Below, one piece after another: positions 43,793 to 52,673 of a DNA stretch of 60,840 nucleotides. The stretch spans positions 380,518-441,357 of the forward strand of contig NZ_KQ969062.1 of the NCBI RefSeq assembly GCF_001578775.1. The letters are read 5' to 3'. A program made the translations under genes and the position numbers. The notes beneath the pieces were generated by a model, which saw nothing but the letters and a program-made list of their open reading frames with translations, was not told the origin of the DNA and made no database searches. The stretch comes from Streptococcus cristatus. Its GTDB lineage: Bacteria > Bacillota > Bacilli > Lactobacillales > Streptococcaceae. The first letter of the stretch is position 1, and every line of letters begins with the position of its first letter.

Positions 43793-44977
43793 ATGAAATT
43801 AAATGAAGTAAGAATAAAAGATTTTAATTTTGGAGATGTTGATGGAAGTGATGAATCGTTAGAACCTAAATTTCAAGATTTATTTTATGATGAAGATTCT
43901 TTTTATGAAAAAGAGCTAAGCAAAAAAAAGAAATTTATCATTTATGGCAGAAAAGGTACTGGTAAGACTTTATTAGCTTCATACCTAAATGAACAAATGA
44001 GGCATAATGCTAATCAGTCTAGTAAAATAGTTTCCTATGATGAATATATCTATGAGAAACTGAAAGAGTTCAAGTATGATTCTGTTAAGAAGGAAGAACA
44101 ATCATTGTTTTGGAGATACGTATTTTTGCAACAGTTTGTTGACTTAATAAAAAAAGATTATGAGTATGCCCGTTTTTGGCAATTTTATAGGAAGCGGAAA
44201 ATAAAAAAACTAATTGAATCAGTGACACGACAATTTTTAGAGGTTCAACAATTTATAAACGAAGATTCTACGGAAATTAAAAATAACGGGAAAATTAACT
44301 CAAAAATATCTGATTTAGGTGCGGAATTACAGGTGAACTCTAGCTCTGGAAGTACACAAAAAACTACTAGTATTGAATCTCCATATTTTAAGAAATATAA
44401 GGAAATTGAAACAGAGGTTTTAAACTATTTGAAAGCGTCTTCAAAAGCATATTTTATTTTTTTTGATGATATGGATAGATTAGAAGAAACCATGGATTTA
44501 GATGAATTTATAGATTTAATGATTTCTATGATTTATGGAGCCCAATCACTCAACAGAAAAATTGAAGGAAATTCAAAAATTGTGTTGCTTTTAAGAAGTG
44601 ACATTCTTAAGCTATTATTTGGGAAATCAGGCGATGTTAATAAGCCGATAACATCTGGAGGAATAGAGTTGATTTGGTATGAATCTAATGCCGCTGCCTC
44701 AGATAGTCCTCTAATTAAGATGATTTTATATAAAATGAGTAAAAGTATTGATGATAATCTTCCTTTGAGCGAAATACGAAGTAATTTCTTTCCTACAAAA
44801 GATACAATATTTAAATATATGATGTCTAGAAGTTTTGGTCGACCTAGGGATATAGTATCGTTCTTTAACATATACAAAAAAAATTTCCTGAGGATCAAAA
44901 AATTGTTCTTAATAATATGCAACGAGTTGAAAAAGAATATTCAGAGTGGTTTTACAAGGAAATATCTAATGAATTGA
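43793..44977 (+). CDS. P-loop ATPase, Sll1717-like (N-terminal part, frameshifted)
   Basis: A 394-codon frame with start ATG 43793 after TAGGAG. It begins KLNEVRIKDFNFGDVDGSDE, has Walker A GRKGTGKT (52-59), Walker B FIFFDDMDRL (221-230), a sensor-like IVLLLRSDI near 263-271 and SFGRPRD near 347, the plan of STAND/Sll1717-type ATPases. At codons 362-364 an A8 tract (44876-44883) shifts the frame; reading -1 there continues into a matching C-terminal part to 45306, giving 504 residues, near the usual family length as I recall it. After the tract the frame-0 residues look random. GC is under 30 percent. Either a broken gene or one expressed by slippage; a defence role is inferred only. Confidence 0.7.
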   Translation: MKLNEVRIKDFNFGDVDGSDESLEPKFQDLFYDEDSFYEKELSKKKKFIIYGRKGTGKTLLASYLNEQMRHNANQSSKIVSYDEYIYEKLKEFKYDSVKKEEQSLFWRYVFLQQFVDLIKKDYEYARFWQFYRKRKIKKLIESVTRQFLEVQQFINEDSTEIKNNGKINSKISDLGAELQVNSSSGSTQKTTSIESPYFKKYKEIETEVLNYLKASSKAYFIFFDDMDRLEETMDLDEFIDLMISMIYGAQSLNRKIEGNSKIVLLLRSDILKLLFGKSGDVNKPITSGGIELIWYESNAAASDSPLIKMILYKMSKSIDDNLPLSEIRSNFFPTKDTIFKYMMSRSFGRPRDIVSFFNIYKKNFLRIKKLFLIICNELKKNIQSGFTRKYLMN

Positions 44978-45306
44978 AGATAACAGGTAAATTTGATGAA
45001 GTTGATAAGCTATTAAAATCAATTTCTGAGCTTGGTAAATATGAGTTTACATATCATAAGTTATTCGATTTTATGCAAAAACGTCAAGGCAATACGGACG
45101 AATTATTGGAATTGTTAACTTTACTTGTACAATTAGGAGTATTGGGTATTAGGTTGAATACAGGAAATATTGAATTTAGATATCGAGATTATAATATTGA
45201 CAAGCCAGTAAATATCTATACAAGATTTGTTGTCCACTATGGATTGAGAAAGTTACTGTCTATTAGTTTTAATGACGATAATGAGAAAAACATTATATAT
45301 CAGTAA
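44881..45306 (+). pseudogene. C-terminal part of the P-loop ATPase in the -1 frame
   Basis: From the A8 tract this frame reads KFPEDQKIVLNNMQRVEKEY and on to a stop at 45306. An internal ATG at 44917 has no Shine-Dalgarno. The tail holds a predicted winged-helix-like stretch (KYEFTYHKLFDFMQKRQ, LLVQLGVLGIRL) often seen at the end of STAND-type ATPases. It should be part of the 504-residue protein. No further gene lies between it and repeat B. Confidence 0.65.
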
Positions 45307-45347
45307 GATTAAAAGAATGTTGAAGGTAAGGTATTAAACGTAATCAT

Positions 45348-45431
45348 CGTGACCAAGAATCTATCGAAGCAGCGGATAAATACGGCTTGACCATGGTCTT
45401 CACAGGAGTGAGACATTTTAGACATTAAGAA
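45348..45431 (+). repeat. Direct repeat B: relict purH 3' end
   Basis: 82 of 84 bases equal 43531-43614. It encodes the last 27 PurH residues ([14 protein letters not shown]...) plus stop in frame but has no start. A strong terminator follows at once, so this is the original purH end. Confidence 0.95.
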
Positions 45432-45438
45432 GATTTAT

Positions 45439-45477
45439 ATTGGAGAAAATGCTTAGATCTTTTCTCCAATTTTTTTG
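45439..45477 (+). terminator. Original purH terminator
   Basis: A perfect 11-bp stem ATTGGAGAAAA with TTTTCTCCAAT, 10-base loop, seven Ts. It ends both the purine operon and the island. Confidence 0.9.
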
Positions 45478-45479
45478 CG

Positions 45480-45523
45480 TAAAAAAACTCCCAAAAGGAT
45501 GAGTGGTTCATCTTTTGGGAGTT
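45480..45523 (-). terminator. Terminator after ybaB
   Basis: On the minus strand AACTCCCAAAAGATGA pairs with TCATCCTTTTGGGAGTT (one bulge), loop ACCAC, followed by a T run of about seven. It serves the minus-strand ybaB. Confidence 0.85.
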
Positions 45524-45547
45524 GATGTTTAAAAGGGCTTAACAGAA

Positions 45548-45847
45548 TTAGAAAGAAAGTCCACTTTGGAAAGCGCTGAGTTTTTGTTTAGCTACTTCGT
45601 TGATTTGATCGATAGCAGCATTGATAGCTTGACTAGTCAGATCAGACAGAGTTTCCATATCTTCTGGGTCTACGATAGCAGGCTGAAAGTCAATTTTGAC
45701 AACCTTTTTATCACCAGTAAGAGTTGCTACAACTAAATCTTGGCTAGATTTTCCAACAAATTCAGTTGCCGCTAATTCTGCTTGAGCAATGTCCATTTCT
45801 TTTTTAAGTTTTTGGGCTTGCTTCATCATGTTTTGCATATTCATCAT
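45548..45847 (-). CDS. YbaB/EbfC family nucleoid-associated protein
   Basis: A 99-residue DNA-binding protein that forms dimers in a tweezer shape. It starts [18 protein letters not shown], the family N-terminal helix, and includes [25 protein letters not shown] 45847 is chosen because GAAAGGAAAG lies about 9 bases upstream; a longer frame to 45898 adds a non-conserved leader. Usually found beside dnaX-recR; here it stands alone between two operons, convergent with the purine operon. Confidence 0.92.
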   Translation of the reverse strand: MMNMQNMMKQAQKLKKEMDIAQAELAATEFVGKSSQDLVVATLTGDKKVVKIDFQPAIVDPEDMETLSDLTSQAINAAIDQINEVAKQKLSAFQSGLSF

Positions 45848-45952
45848 AAGATTTTCTTTCCTTTCTCTCGCAAGGGCTGAGCCCTTAGTAACCTTCACTC
45901 TTCAATTATATCATTTTTTAGAAAAGTGGCAAGAAGAACATTTCTAGAAGGT

Positions 45953-45982
45953 TTGACAAAGATTTAGCCTTTATAGTAGAAT
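45953..45982 (+). promoter_or_regulatory. Promoter of the small lipoprotein gene
   Basis: TTGACA, 18-base spacer, TAGAAT, 33 bases before the start. Confidence 0.75.
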
Positions 45983-46015
45983 GGTCATGAATCTATATCC
46001 CAAGGAGAAGATAAC

Positions 46016-46429
46016 TTGAAAAATAAGAAAATAAAAGCTTTGCTGTTGGTAGTGCTCTCATCCCTCTTCATCCTAATCGGCTGTAGTGGTAGCCCTAAAA
46101 TTCAGGGGAAATGGAATGTTCAGGATGTTAGAGGTGAAGAAACGACCATTGAAATAAAAGACAAGACCATCATTGTCAACGAAGAAGAGTATAAGTATAC
46201 TCAAAATGCTGTTGGTTTTAAAAATGGGGTGAGTTATTATGGTCTGACTCGGAAAGATAATGGAAAAATATTTTCTATCGTCTTTCCTGAGAAAGATAAA
46301 AATGTTGCTATTATGCTAATTCCTGATTCAGACGATGACTATCTCACAGGTAGTATGCTCTTTGCTATGAACCGCAAGGAAAAGCCGGATTATAAAAAAT
46401 ATGCAGAAAAATATTTCAATGTACAGTAG
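46016..46429 (+). CDS. Small lipoprotein of unknown function
   Basis: A 137-residue predicted lipoprotein. TTG 46016 (KNKKIKALLLVVLSS) after AAGGAG is the start. The signal peptide ends LIGC at about residue 23. The mature part, beginning SGSPKIQGKWNVQD, is a compact beta-rich domain like small lipocalin-type streptococcal lipoproteins (GKW near the start, then short strands). No catalytic motif. Own promoter; ends at a terminator shared with the convergent pepX. Confidence 0.78.
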   Translation: MKNKKIKALLLVVLSSLFILIGCSGSPKIQGKWNVQDVRGEETTIEIKDKTIIVNEEEYKYTQNAVGFKNGVSYYGLTRKDNGKIFSIVFPEKDKNVAIMLIPDSDDDYLTGSMLFAMNRKEKPDYKKYAEKYFNVQ

Positions 46430-46432
46430 AAG

Positions 46433-46461
46433 AAAAAGGCGCTGAATTTCAGCGTCTTTTA
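46433..46461. terminator. Bidirectional terminator between lipoprotein gene and pepX
   Basis: Stem AAAAGGCGCTG with CAGCGTCTTTT (one G-T pair), loop AATTT. A-rich on the left and T-rich on the right, so it can serve both convergent genes. Confidence 0.85.
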
Positions 46462-46465
46462 GGTT

Positions 46466-48757
46466 TTATGCAAGTGATACCATGGTCGGCAAGTCTAGAC
46501 TAGACTGCTCTAGATCTACCGTCAGCTGATAGTCTGTCTTATCACGGACGGTGTGCTCAAAGTCAGTGGTGTAGAGGACGAGACGCAGTTGGTCGCCTTT
46601 TTTCATCTTATAGATCGTTGGTTGCAGTTCAAAGCTACATTCCATCCATTGGCCAGGAGTAACTTCTTCGACCGTCAGCAAGTCTGTCCGATTTTGCAGG
46701 TTGAGGAAGCCTTTGGTGATAACACGGTGTGGCGTTTCAGCAAAAGGCAGCTCAAGCAGATTGTCCAGCATATAGTAGCGGCCGTTGTCCATGACTCTAG
46801 GCTCAAGCGGTATCGGAATTGGAGTGAGGCGTTTAGCTGGTCCAAAGTCCAGTAGCTGGGCAGAAATCAGCCCCTTGTCCGTGCTGGATTTAAGGCGCAG
46901 TTTGAGCTGGGTGGCTCCGTTGAGGAAGAGGTCGTCTTCCAAAGTCCAATCCAGAGTAATCTGGTTAACCTTGCCGTCAAAGAGTTCGTTTTTAAAGCTT
47001 TGGTAGTTTTTAGCAAAACGATTGTAATCTTCTTCTGAATATTGGTTTTGAATCTCTTGAGAGCCTTCACCTAGTTGGAAATGAGCGTAGTTCTTTTGTC
47101 CGCCGAAGTTTTCCAGAGTTAGCCAATTTTGAGCTTGGCTGTTGTCCTGCCAGATGACTTGCGGCAGTTCGAAGTCTGAAGCATGGCCTAGCAGTTTCTT
47201 GCTAAGGAGGGCATTCATGGCTTCGCGGAAGTCGATGGACTGCCAGTTGTTCATGTAAACATGGGCACCGTTATGGAAGAAGAGGTGCTTTTTGATGTGA
47301 GGCGGTAAGGCTCGAAACATATTATAGACATGGAGAGGCTTGACATTCCAGTCTTGAGAGCCATGTGTGAAGACGACTTCGGCCTTGACCTTATCTGCAT
47401 GGAGCAGGTAGTTGCGATCATGCCAAAATTGATTGTAATCTCCAGTTTGCCGGTCTAGGTCTTTGCGCTGTTGCTCTAGACTTTGCTGATAAGCATCATT
47501 ATGACGCAGGTAGTCACCAGCCCTCAGGTTGCGGGAGTAAGTTAATTCGGTCAAGGATTCAAAATCCTCTCCTGGGTAACCTCCGGGACTAGTGACGAGA
47601 CCGTTTTCGCGGTAGTAGTTGTACCAAGAAGAAATTCCAGCTTCGGCGATAATGACTTCCAGCTCATCTACGCCAGTCGTTGCCAGCCCGTTGGACATGG
47701 TGCCCAGATAGGAGATACCGGTCGTAGCTACTTTTCCGTTGGACCAACTAGCCTTGATTTCCCGCTGGCGCGTGTGGTCGGTGAAGGCTCGGCAGCGGCC
47801 GTTGAGCCAGTCAATAACGTTCTTATAGGCTTCGATCTGCTGATAGTCGCCGCTGGTCATCAGTCCTTCAGAGTCTTTAGTTCCCACGCCAGACACATAG
47901 AGATTGGCAAAGCCGCGGGGCAGCAAGTAGTCATTGAGCGTGTAGGTGCCGATATGCCCCAATTTTTCCTCGGTTTCAGATACTTCTTGGGCAGAAGCTG
48001 GCGCATCCAGTTGAAGCAATTTAAGCTCAGGGTCTTGGACTGTGATGTGATGTGGCTCTTTTTTTACTAAGTCCACATTCATATTATGGAGAGCCTTGTC
48101 GCTGGCCGGATCATTGGTTCCCTGATGATAAGGAGAAGCGGTCATGACAGTAGGGACTTGCCCTTGGTAACGAGGACGGATAATGCTGACCTTGACTAGA
48201 TCTGGCAGGCCATCTCCATCAGTATCAACTCGGCTTTCTACATAAACCACCTCACGAATGGCATCATGGCTGGAAAAGGTTGCCAGGCTCTTACCGTTGA
48301 AGTAGTGGTGGGTATTGTCCTCGGGAATCAAACCCTCGCTGACCAGCTTATCAACCAGCAAATTGCCATTTTTTGTTCGAGTGTTGAGCAACTGGTAGAG
48401 GTTTTCTAGCAGATCGCCATAAACGATAGGGAAGTTGCTTTCTGTTCGGAATTTCTCAAGATCGGTGAAATCAACAAAAGGCACAAAATCCAATAGCTGA
48501 AAGACAGTCATGTAGAAGACCTCAGCTGTCAGTTCACGGTCTGACTCGAAGAAGGTCAATAGGTCAGTTTCGCTATCAGCTGCCCAAGCTCGAAGCAAGT
48601 AGTCAGTATCCTGATAGAGAAAGAAACAGCGTCGTAGGAAGCTTTGGATATTGTCTTTGTCAGAAAGGTGCGGCTCATAGATGAAGCCCAACTCGGCTAA
48701 TTCTTGGCGCATAGTGTCTGGATTTGTCTTGCGATAACTATACTGATTAAAGCGCAT
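46466..48757 (-). CDS. pepX: Xaa-Pro dipeptidyl-peptidase
   Basis: A 763-residue serine peptidase (family S15) that releases X-Pro dipeptides from proline-rich peptides in the cytoplasm. The nucleophile elbow is [12 protein letters not shown] near residue 350; Asp and His lie in the alpha/beta-hydrolase core ([12 protein letters not shown] and [10 protein letters not shown] near 470-505). An N-terminal helical domain (1-145) and C-terminal jelly-roll domain complete the family layout. Full length. Divergent from the aquaglyceroporin gene, as in lactococci. Confidence 0.95.
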   Translation of the reverse strand: MRFNQYSYRKTNPDTMRQELAELGFIYEPHLSDKDNIQSFLRRCFFLYQDTDYLLRAWAADSETDLLTFFESDRELTAEVFYMTVFQLLDFVPFVDFTDLEKFRTESNFPIVYGDLLENLYQLLNTRTKNGNLLVDKLVSEGLIPEDNTHHYFNGKSLATFSSHDAIREVVYVESRVDTDGDGLPDLVKVSIIRPRYQGQVPTVMTASPYHQGTNDPASDKALHNMNVDLVKKEPHHITVQDPELKLLQLDAPASAQEVSETEEKLGHIGTYTLNDYLLPRGFANLYVSGVGTKDSEGLMTSGDYQQIEAYKNVIDWLNGRCRAFTDHTRQREIKASWSNGKVATTGISYLGTMSNGLATTGVDELEVIIAEAGISSWYNYYRENGLVTSPGGYPGEDFESLTELTYSRNLRAGDYLRHNDAYQQSLEQQRKDLDRQTGDYNQFWHDRNYLLHADKVKAEVVFTHGSQDWNVKPLHVYNMFRALPPHIKKHLFFHNGAHVYMNNWQSIDFREAMNALLSKKLLGHASDFELPQVIWQDNSQAQNWLTLENFGGQKNYAHFQLGEGSQEIQNQYSEEDYNRFAKNYQSFKNELFDGKVNQITLDWTLEDDLFLNGATQLKLRLKSSTDKGLISAQLLDFGPAKRLTPIPIPLEPRVMDNGRYYMLDNLLELPFAETPHRVITKGFLNLQNRTDLLTVEEVTPGQWMECSFELQPTIYKMKKGDQLRLVLYTTDFEHTVRDKTDYQLTVDLEQSSLDLPTMVSLA

Positions 48758-48795
48758 ATTTTTCCCTCTTTTTCTGGTTTTTATTTAAAATGACC

Positions 48796-48824
48796 TTTAC
48801 ATTATCCATTATACTTGATAAAAT
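48796..48824 (+). promoter_or_regulatory. Promoter of the aquaglyceroporin gene
   Basis: TTTACA, 17-base spacer, TAAAAT, in the 102-base gap shared with divergent pepX. Confidence 0.6.
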
Positions 48825-48859
48825 ATAGATTGTCTAAAAAATTTAAAAGGAGAAATTAG

Positions 48860-49756
48860 ATGGATTTCAGTTGGGCTATTAAATATGCCACGGAATTTTT
48901 AGGAACAGCTATCCTTATCATTTTGGGGAATGGTGCTGTTGCCAATGTTGAATTAAAAGGAACTAAAGGTCATCAAAGTGGCTGGTTGGTCATTGCTGTT
49001 GGTTACGGTATGGGGGTTATGATTCCAGCTTTGATGTTTGGAAATACCTCAGGTAACCACATCAACCCTGCCTTCACTTTAGCACTTGCGATTAGTGGTT
49101 ATTTCCCATGGGCGCATGTAGCACCTTACATTCTTGCTCAAGTTTTGGGTGCTATCTTCGGACAGGCTTTGGTCGTAGCGACACACCGCCCTTACTACTT
49201 GAAAACAGAAAATCCAAACAATATCTTGGGTACTTTCTCAACCATTTCAAGTCTAGATCACGGAACACCTGAATCTCGTAAAGCAGCAACAATCAATGGC
49301 TTTATCAATGAGTTTGTTGGTTCTTTTGTTCTTTTCTTTGCAGCGATGGGCTTGACTAAACTTCACTTCGGTGCGGAATTGAAGGTTCTTATCGAGAAGA
49401 ATGTACAACAACAAGCTCTTCAAGCAGCTCAAGCAGGCCAAAAAGTAGCAGAATCAGATGTTCAAAGTCTTATTCACAATACATTTGCACAAGCAACAAA
49501 TGGTTCATCTGCTGTCGCTCACTTGGCACTTGGTTTCCTTGTCATGGCTTTGGTAACTTCACTTGGAGGTCCTACTGGACCAGGCCTTAACCCAGCCCGT
49601 GACCTCGGACCTCGTATCTTGCACTTTATCTTGCCAAAATCAATCCTTGGTGAACACAAGGGTGATTCAAAATGGTGGTATTCTTGGGTACCGGTTGTGG
49701 CACCAATTGCGGCTGGTATTGCAGCAGTAGCTTTATTTAAAGCAATTTACGGATAA
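48860..49756 (+). CDS. gla: Glycerol/water facilitator (aquaglyceroporin)
   Basis: A 298-residue MIP-family channel passing glycerol and water. The two NPA boxes are GNHINPAFT near residue 65 and GLNPARDLGPR near 237; six membrane helices surround them. A long hydrophilic insert of about 45 residues (about 175-220, rich in Gln/Ala) separates the halves, a feature of the lactic acid bacterial Gla group. The position next to divergent pepX matches Lactococcus. Own promoter and terminator. Confidence 0.92.
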   Translation: MDFSWAIKYATEFLGTAILIILGNGAVANVELKGTKGHQSGWLVIAVGYGMGVMIPALMFGNTSGNHINPAFTLALAISGYFPWAHVAPYILAQVLGAIFGQALVVATHRPYYLKTENPNNILGTFSTISSLDHGTPESRKAATINGFINEFVGSFVLFFAAMGLTKLHFGAELKVLIEKNVQQQALQAAQAGQKVAESDVQSLIHNTFAQATNGSSAVAHLALGFLVMALVTSLGGPTGPGLNPARDLGPRILHFILPKSILGEHKGDSKWWYSWVPVVAPIAAGIAAVALFKAIYG

Positions 49757-49765
49757 TATTTATCA

Positions 49766-49796
49766 AAAGACTGAGAGAAATCTCGGTCTTTTTTTG
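49766..49796 (+). terminator. Terminator after the aquaglyceroporin gene
   Basis: Stem AAAGACTGAGA with TCTCGGTCTTT (one T-G pair), loop GAAA, seven Ts. Confidence 0.9.
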
Positions 49797-49899
49797 TTAG
49801 TTTCTGACTAATAGAAAAATGCGATTTGGTTTATATTTTTGGTCTGTTAGATTAGGATAGTGGAAATGTTCTGAAAATTGTTGGTTTGCGCATAATTTC

Positions 49900-49928
49900 T
49901 TGTCAAAAAAATGAAAATTTATTACAAT
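49900..49928 (+). promoter_or_regulatory. Promoter of cppA
   Basis: TTGTCA, 17-base spacer, TACAAT, 20 bases before the start. Confidence 0.75.
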
Positions 49929-49948
49929 AAAATAGTTTGGAGGAAGTT

Positions 49949-50686
49949 ATGAGTGTGAATCGTGTTGCAAGAATCGTTCCAGTAATAAAAGTAAATAATC
50001 GGAACCTAAATCAAGATTTCTATAGCAAAACGCTGGGGATGAAATCCCTATTGGAAGAAGGAGCCCAGTTGTCTTTGGGCGATCAAACCAAAACAGAAAG
50101 ATTGATCTTAGAAGAATCTCCAAGCATGCGCTCTCGCCGAGTCAAAGGGGCAAAGAAATTGGCTCGCTTAGTGATCAAGGTGGCACAAGCGTCAGAAATT
50201 GAGGCTTTGTTGGCTCGAGGGATTGAAGTTGATAGTTTATATCGTGGGGAGAAAGGTTATGCTTTTGAAGCGACTTCCCCGGAAGGTGATCGCCTCTTGC
50301 TCCATGCAGAAGAGGATTTGAGTAGCTTGCAACCAGTCCAAGAAACTCCTGCATTTGAAGGGCAGGACGATTTTATCGGCTTGAGTCAATTTGATGTGGA
50401 AAAGATTGAGCTTCGTGTCCCAGATTTACAGGCTGTCAAGGCTTTCTATCAGCCAGTGAGCAATGTCTTGGATTTCCTAGATGTGCAGGAAGCCCAAGGA
50501 GAAGATTTGACGGCTGATAATACGAAAACTTGGGATCTGGCTATGCTCAAATGTTTGGTTGCGGACTTTGATGTGGAAAAATTGTCATCGATTTTTGCGA
50601 CACAGGAATTTTTTGTACCTAAATCTAAAAAATTCTTAGTCAGCCAAGACCAAAGTAATATTGAACTATGGTTTGAGCAACTATGA
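49949..50686 (+). CDS. cppA: CppA family protein
   Basis: A 245-residue protein of the streptococcal CppA family, reported as a C3-degrading proteinase. Its structure class is a vicinal-oxygen-chelate (glyoxalase-like) fold: RIVPVIKVNNRNLNQDFYSKTLGMKSL at the start is a typical module, and the C-terminal CppA_C domain starts near FDVEKIELRVPD. There is no signal peptide, which sits oddly with an extracellular protease role. ATG 49949 after GGAGGAAG. It overlaps the next gene by 4 bases. Confidence 0.87.
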   Translation: MSVNRVARIVPVIKVNNRNLNQDFYSKTLGMKSLLEEGAQLSLGDQTKTERLILEESPSMRSRRVKGAKKLARLVIKVAQASEIEALLARGIEVDSLYRGEKGYAFEATSPEGDRLLLHAEEDLSSLQPVQETPAFEGQDDFIGLSQFDVEKIELRVPDLQAVKAFYQPVSNVLDFLDVQEAQGEDLTADNTKTWDLAMLKCLVADFDVEKLSSIFATQEFFVPKSKKFLVSQDQSNIELWFEQL

Positions 50687-51615
50687 CCCAGCGGATTTTA
50701 GAAAAGATCGATCAGCAGCTTGCTGCGGGTCTCTATCCTGGGGCTAGTTTGTCTCTTTATCGTGATGGACACTGGCAGAGTTTTTATCTTGGCTTAGCAG
50801 ACCCGGCCATTCAATCAGAAACGCGAGCAGGCCTGCTTTATGATCTGGCAAGCGTTAGTAAGGTGGTTGGCGTAGGGACCTTGGTGGCATTTTTGTTTCA
50901 GACTGGTGACTTGGATATCGATGCGCCTTTGCGGCAATACTATCCAGCTTTTCATGATGATCGGGTGACTCTGCGCCAGCTTTTAACCCATACCTCTGGG
51001 CTCGATCCCTTTATTCCCAATCGGGATAGGCTCAATGCTCAAGAACTAAAGGCGGCCCTCAATAGCTTGACAGTGCTGGATGACAAAACCTTCCATTATA
51101 CAGATGTTAATTTTCTCCTGCTGGGCTTTATGCTGGAGGAGCTGTATGGGGAGGGCTTGGACCGCTTATTTGAAGACAAGATTTTTAAGCCGTGGGCGAT
51201 GCAGAACACTAGCTTTGGACCAGTAGCTTCTGCGGTGCCGACTGTTCGTGGCGTGAAAGCGGGAGTGGTTCATGATCCCAAAGCGCGTGTCCTAGGCCAT
51301 CATGCCGGTAGTGCTGGACTTTTTTCAACACTTGAGGATTTGCAGATCTTTTTAGAGTATTATTTGCAGGATGAGTTTGCAGAGAAATTGAGCCAAAATT
51401 TTGCTTTAGAGCTGGGCAAGACGCGCAGTCTAGCTTGGAATTTGGAGGGGAACTGGCTGGATCATACTGGCTATACGGGTACTTTTATCATGTATAATCG
51501 GGCGGAGCAGAAAGCCGCAATCTTTCTGTCCAATCGCACCTATGAAAAGGATGAACGTGCCCAGTGGATTTTAGACCGCAATGAACTGATGGATTTAATC
51601 AGGAAAGAGTGGTAG
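50683..51615 (+). CDS. Serine hydrolase of the class C beta-lactamase/AmpC-like family
   Basis: A 310-residue serine hydrolase. The SxxK motif is SVSK (LASVSKVVGVG, near residue 57), the Tyr motif is YTDVN near 140, and HTGYTGTF near 262 replaces the KTG box. No signal peptide is seen, so it is likely cytoplasmic, like other streptococcal esterase/beta-lactamase homologues. Substrate unknown. The 4-base ATGA overlap with cppA shows coupling. A terminator lies 50 bases downstream. Confidence 0.85.
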   Translation: MTQRILEKIDQQLAAGLYPGASLSLYRDGHWQSFYLGLADPAIQSETRAGLLYDLASVSKVVGVGTLVAFLFQTGDLDIDAPLRQYYPAFHDDRVTLRQLLTHTSGLDPFIPNRDRLNAQELKAALNSLTVLDDKTFHYTDVNFLLLGFMLEELYGEGLDRLFEDKIFKPWAMQNTSFGPVASAVPTVRGVKAGVVHDPKARVLGHHAGSAGLFSTLEDLQIFLEYYLQDEFAEKLSQNFALELGKTRSLAWNLEGNWLDHTGYTGTFIMYNRAEQKAAIFLSNRTYEKDERAQWILDRNELMDLIRKEW

Positions 51616-51666
51616 CCTCCTCCCTACCGAAGCCAAAGGTCCGTCGCTGATGATAAAATAGGATAG

Positions 51667-51693
51667 AACTCCAGCTTTTGCTTGGAGTTTTTG
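51667..51693 (+). terminator. Terminator before the mevalonate operon
   Basis: Stem AACTCCAGC with GCTTGGAGTT (one bulged T), loop TTTT, then Ts. Confidence 0.75.
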
Positions 51694-51794
51694 ACTGCTT
51701 AACGTGACTTTGTCAGTTAAGATGGGAAAAGATCGCTTTTTTTCCAAAAGTATATTAAAATATAGAAGATAGAAGGAAGAAATAGAGAGAAAGT

Positions 51795-52673
51795 ATGACA
51801 AAAGAGAAGGGTGTCGGCAAGGCACATAGCAAGATTATTCTGATGGGGGAGCATTCGGTGGTCTATGGCTATCCAGCCTTGGCTTTGCCTCTCAATAATA
51901 TCGAAGTGACTTGTCAGGTATTTCCTTCTGAGAAGCCTTGGACTCTCTATGAGGAAGATACCTTGTCCATGGCTGTTTTTGCCTGTCTGGAGCACTTGGG
52001 GAAGCAAGGTGCTCAGATTCGTTGCCAGGTGAATTCTATGGTGCCAGAAAAGCGGGGCATGGGTTCGTCTGCAGCTGTCAGCATTGCAGCTATTCGTGCG
52101 GTTTTTGACTACTTTGAAGAATCCTTGGATCATGAAACGTTGGAAATTCTGGCCAATCGAGCAGAGATGATTGCCCATATGAATCCAAGTGGTCTGGATG
52201 CCAAGACCTGTCTTAGTGATGTAGCCATCAAGTTTATCCGCAATGTCGGATTTTCAGAGATTGAGTTAGATTTGAGCGCTTATCTGTTGATTGCGGATAC
52301 AGGTATTCACGGACATACGCGGGAAGCCATCAAAAAGGTAGAAAGTTTGGGTCAAGAGGCTCTGCCCCTCTTACAGGAGCTGGGAAATCTGACAAAAATC
52401 GTTGAGAAGGCGATCCATCTAAAGGATTTGCTAACCATGGGACAGGCCATGACCAAGGCTCACGGCAAACTAGCCCAGTTGGGAGTTTCCTGCCAGCTAT
52501 CTGATGACTTGGTCGAGCTGGCGCTTGAAAATGGGGCTCTCGGAGCCAAAATGAGTGGCGGTGGCCTAGGTGGCTGCGTGATTGTGCTAATAAAAGAAAA
52601 GAAAGAGGCGGAAGACCTAGCCCGTCTTTTGAGAGAGAAAGGAGCCAGCAATATATGGATAGAAAGCCTGTAA
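51795..52673 (+). CDS. mvk: Mevalonate kinase
   Basis: A 292-residue GHMP kinase phosphorylating mevalonate, first of the lower mevalonate pathway to isopentenyl diphosphate. The N terminus has GKAHSKIILMGEHSVVYGYPALA; the ATP loop is KRGMGSSAAVSIAAI near residues 90-104; the C-terminal motif is GAKMSGGGLGGCVIVL near 252. ATG 51795 follows AGAGAGAAAG. It leads the operon mvk-mvaD-mvaK2-fni with overlaps of 19, 11 and 17 bases. Confidence 0.96.
   Translation: MTKEKGVGKAHSKIILMGEHSVVYGYPALALPLNNIEVTCQVFPSEKPWTLYEEDTLSMAVFACLEHLGKQGAQIRCQVNSMVPEKRGMGSSAAVSIAAIRAVFDYFEESLDHETLEILANRAEMIAHMNPSGLDAKTCLSDVAIKFIRNVGFSEIELDLSAYLLIADTGIHGHTREAIKKVESLGQEALPLLQELGNLTKIVEKAIHLKDLLTMGQAMTKAHGKLAQLGVSCQLSDDLVELALENGALGAKMSGGGLGGCVIVLIKEKKEAEDLARLLREKGASNIWIESL

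Noticed and set aside
43615..45347. IS element or integrase in the purH island
   Set aside because: No transposase, recombinase or terminal inverted repeat is visible; the flanking repeats are gene-derived and too long for an IS target duplication.
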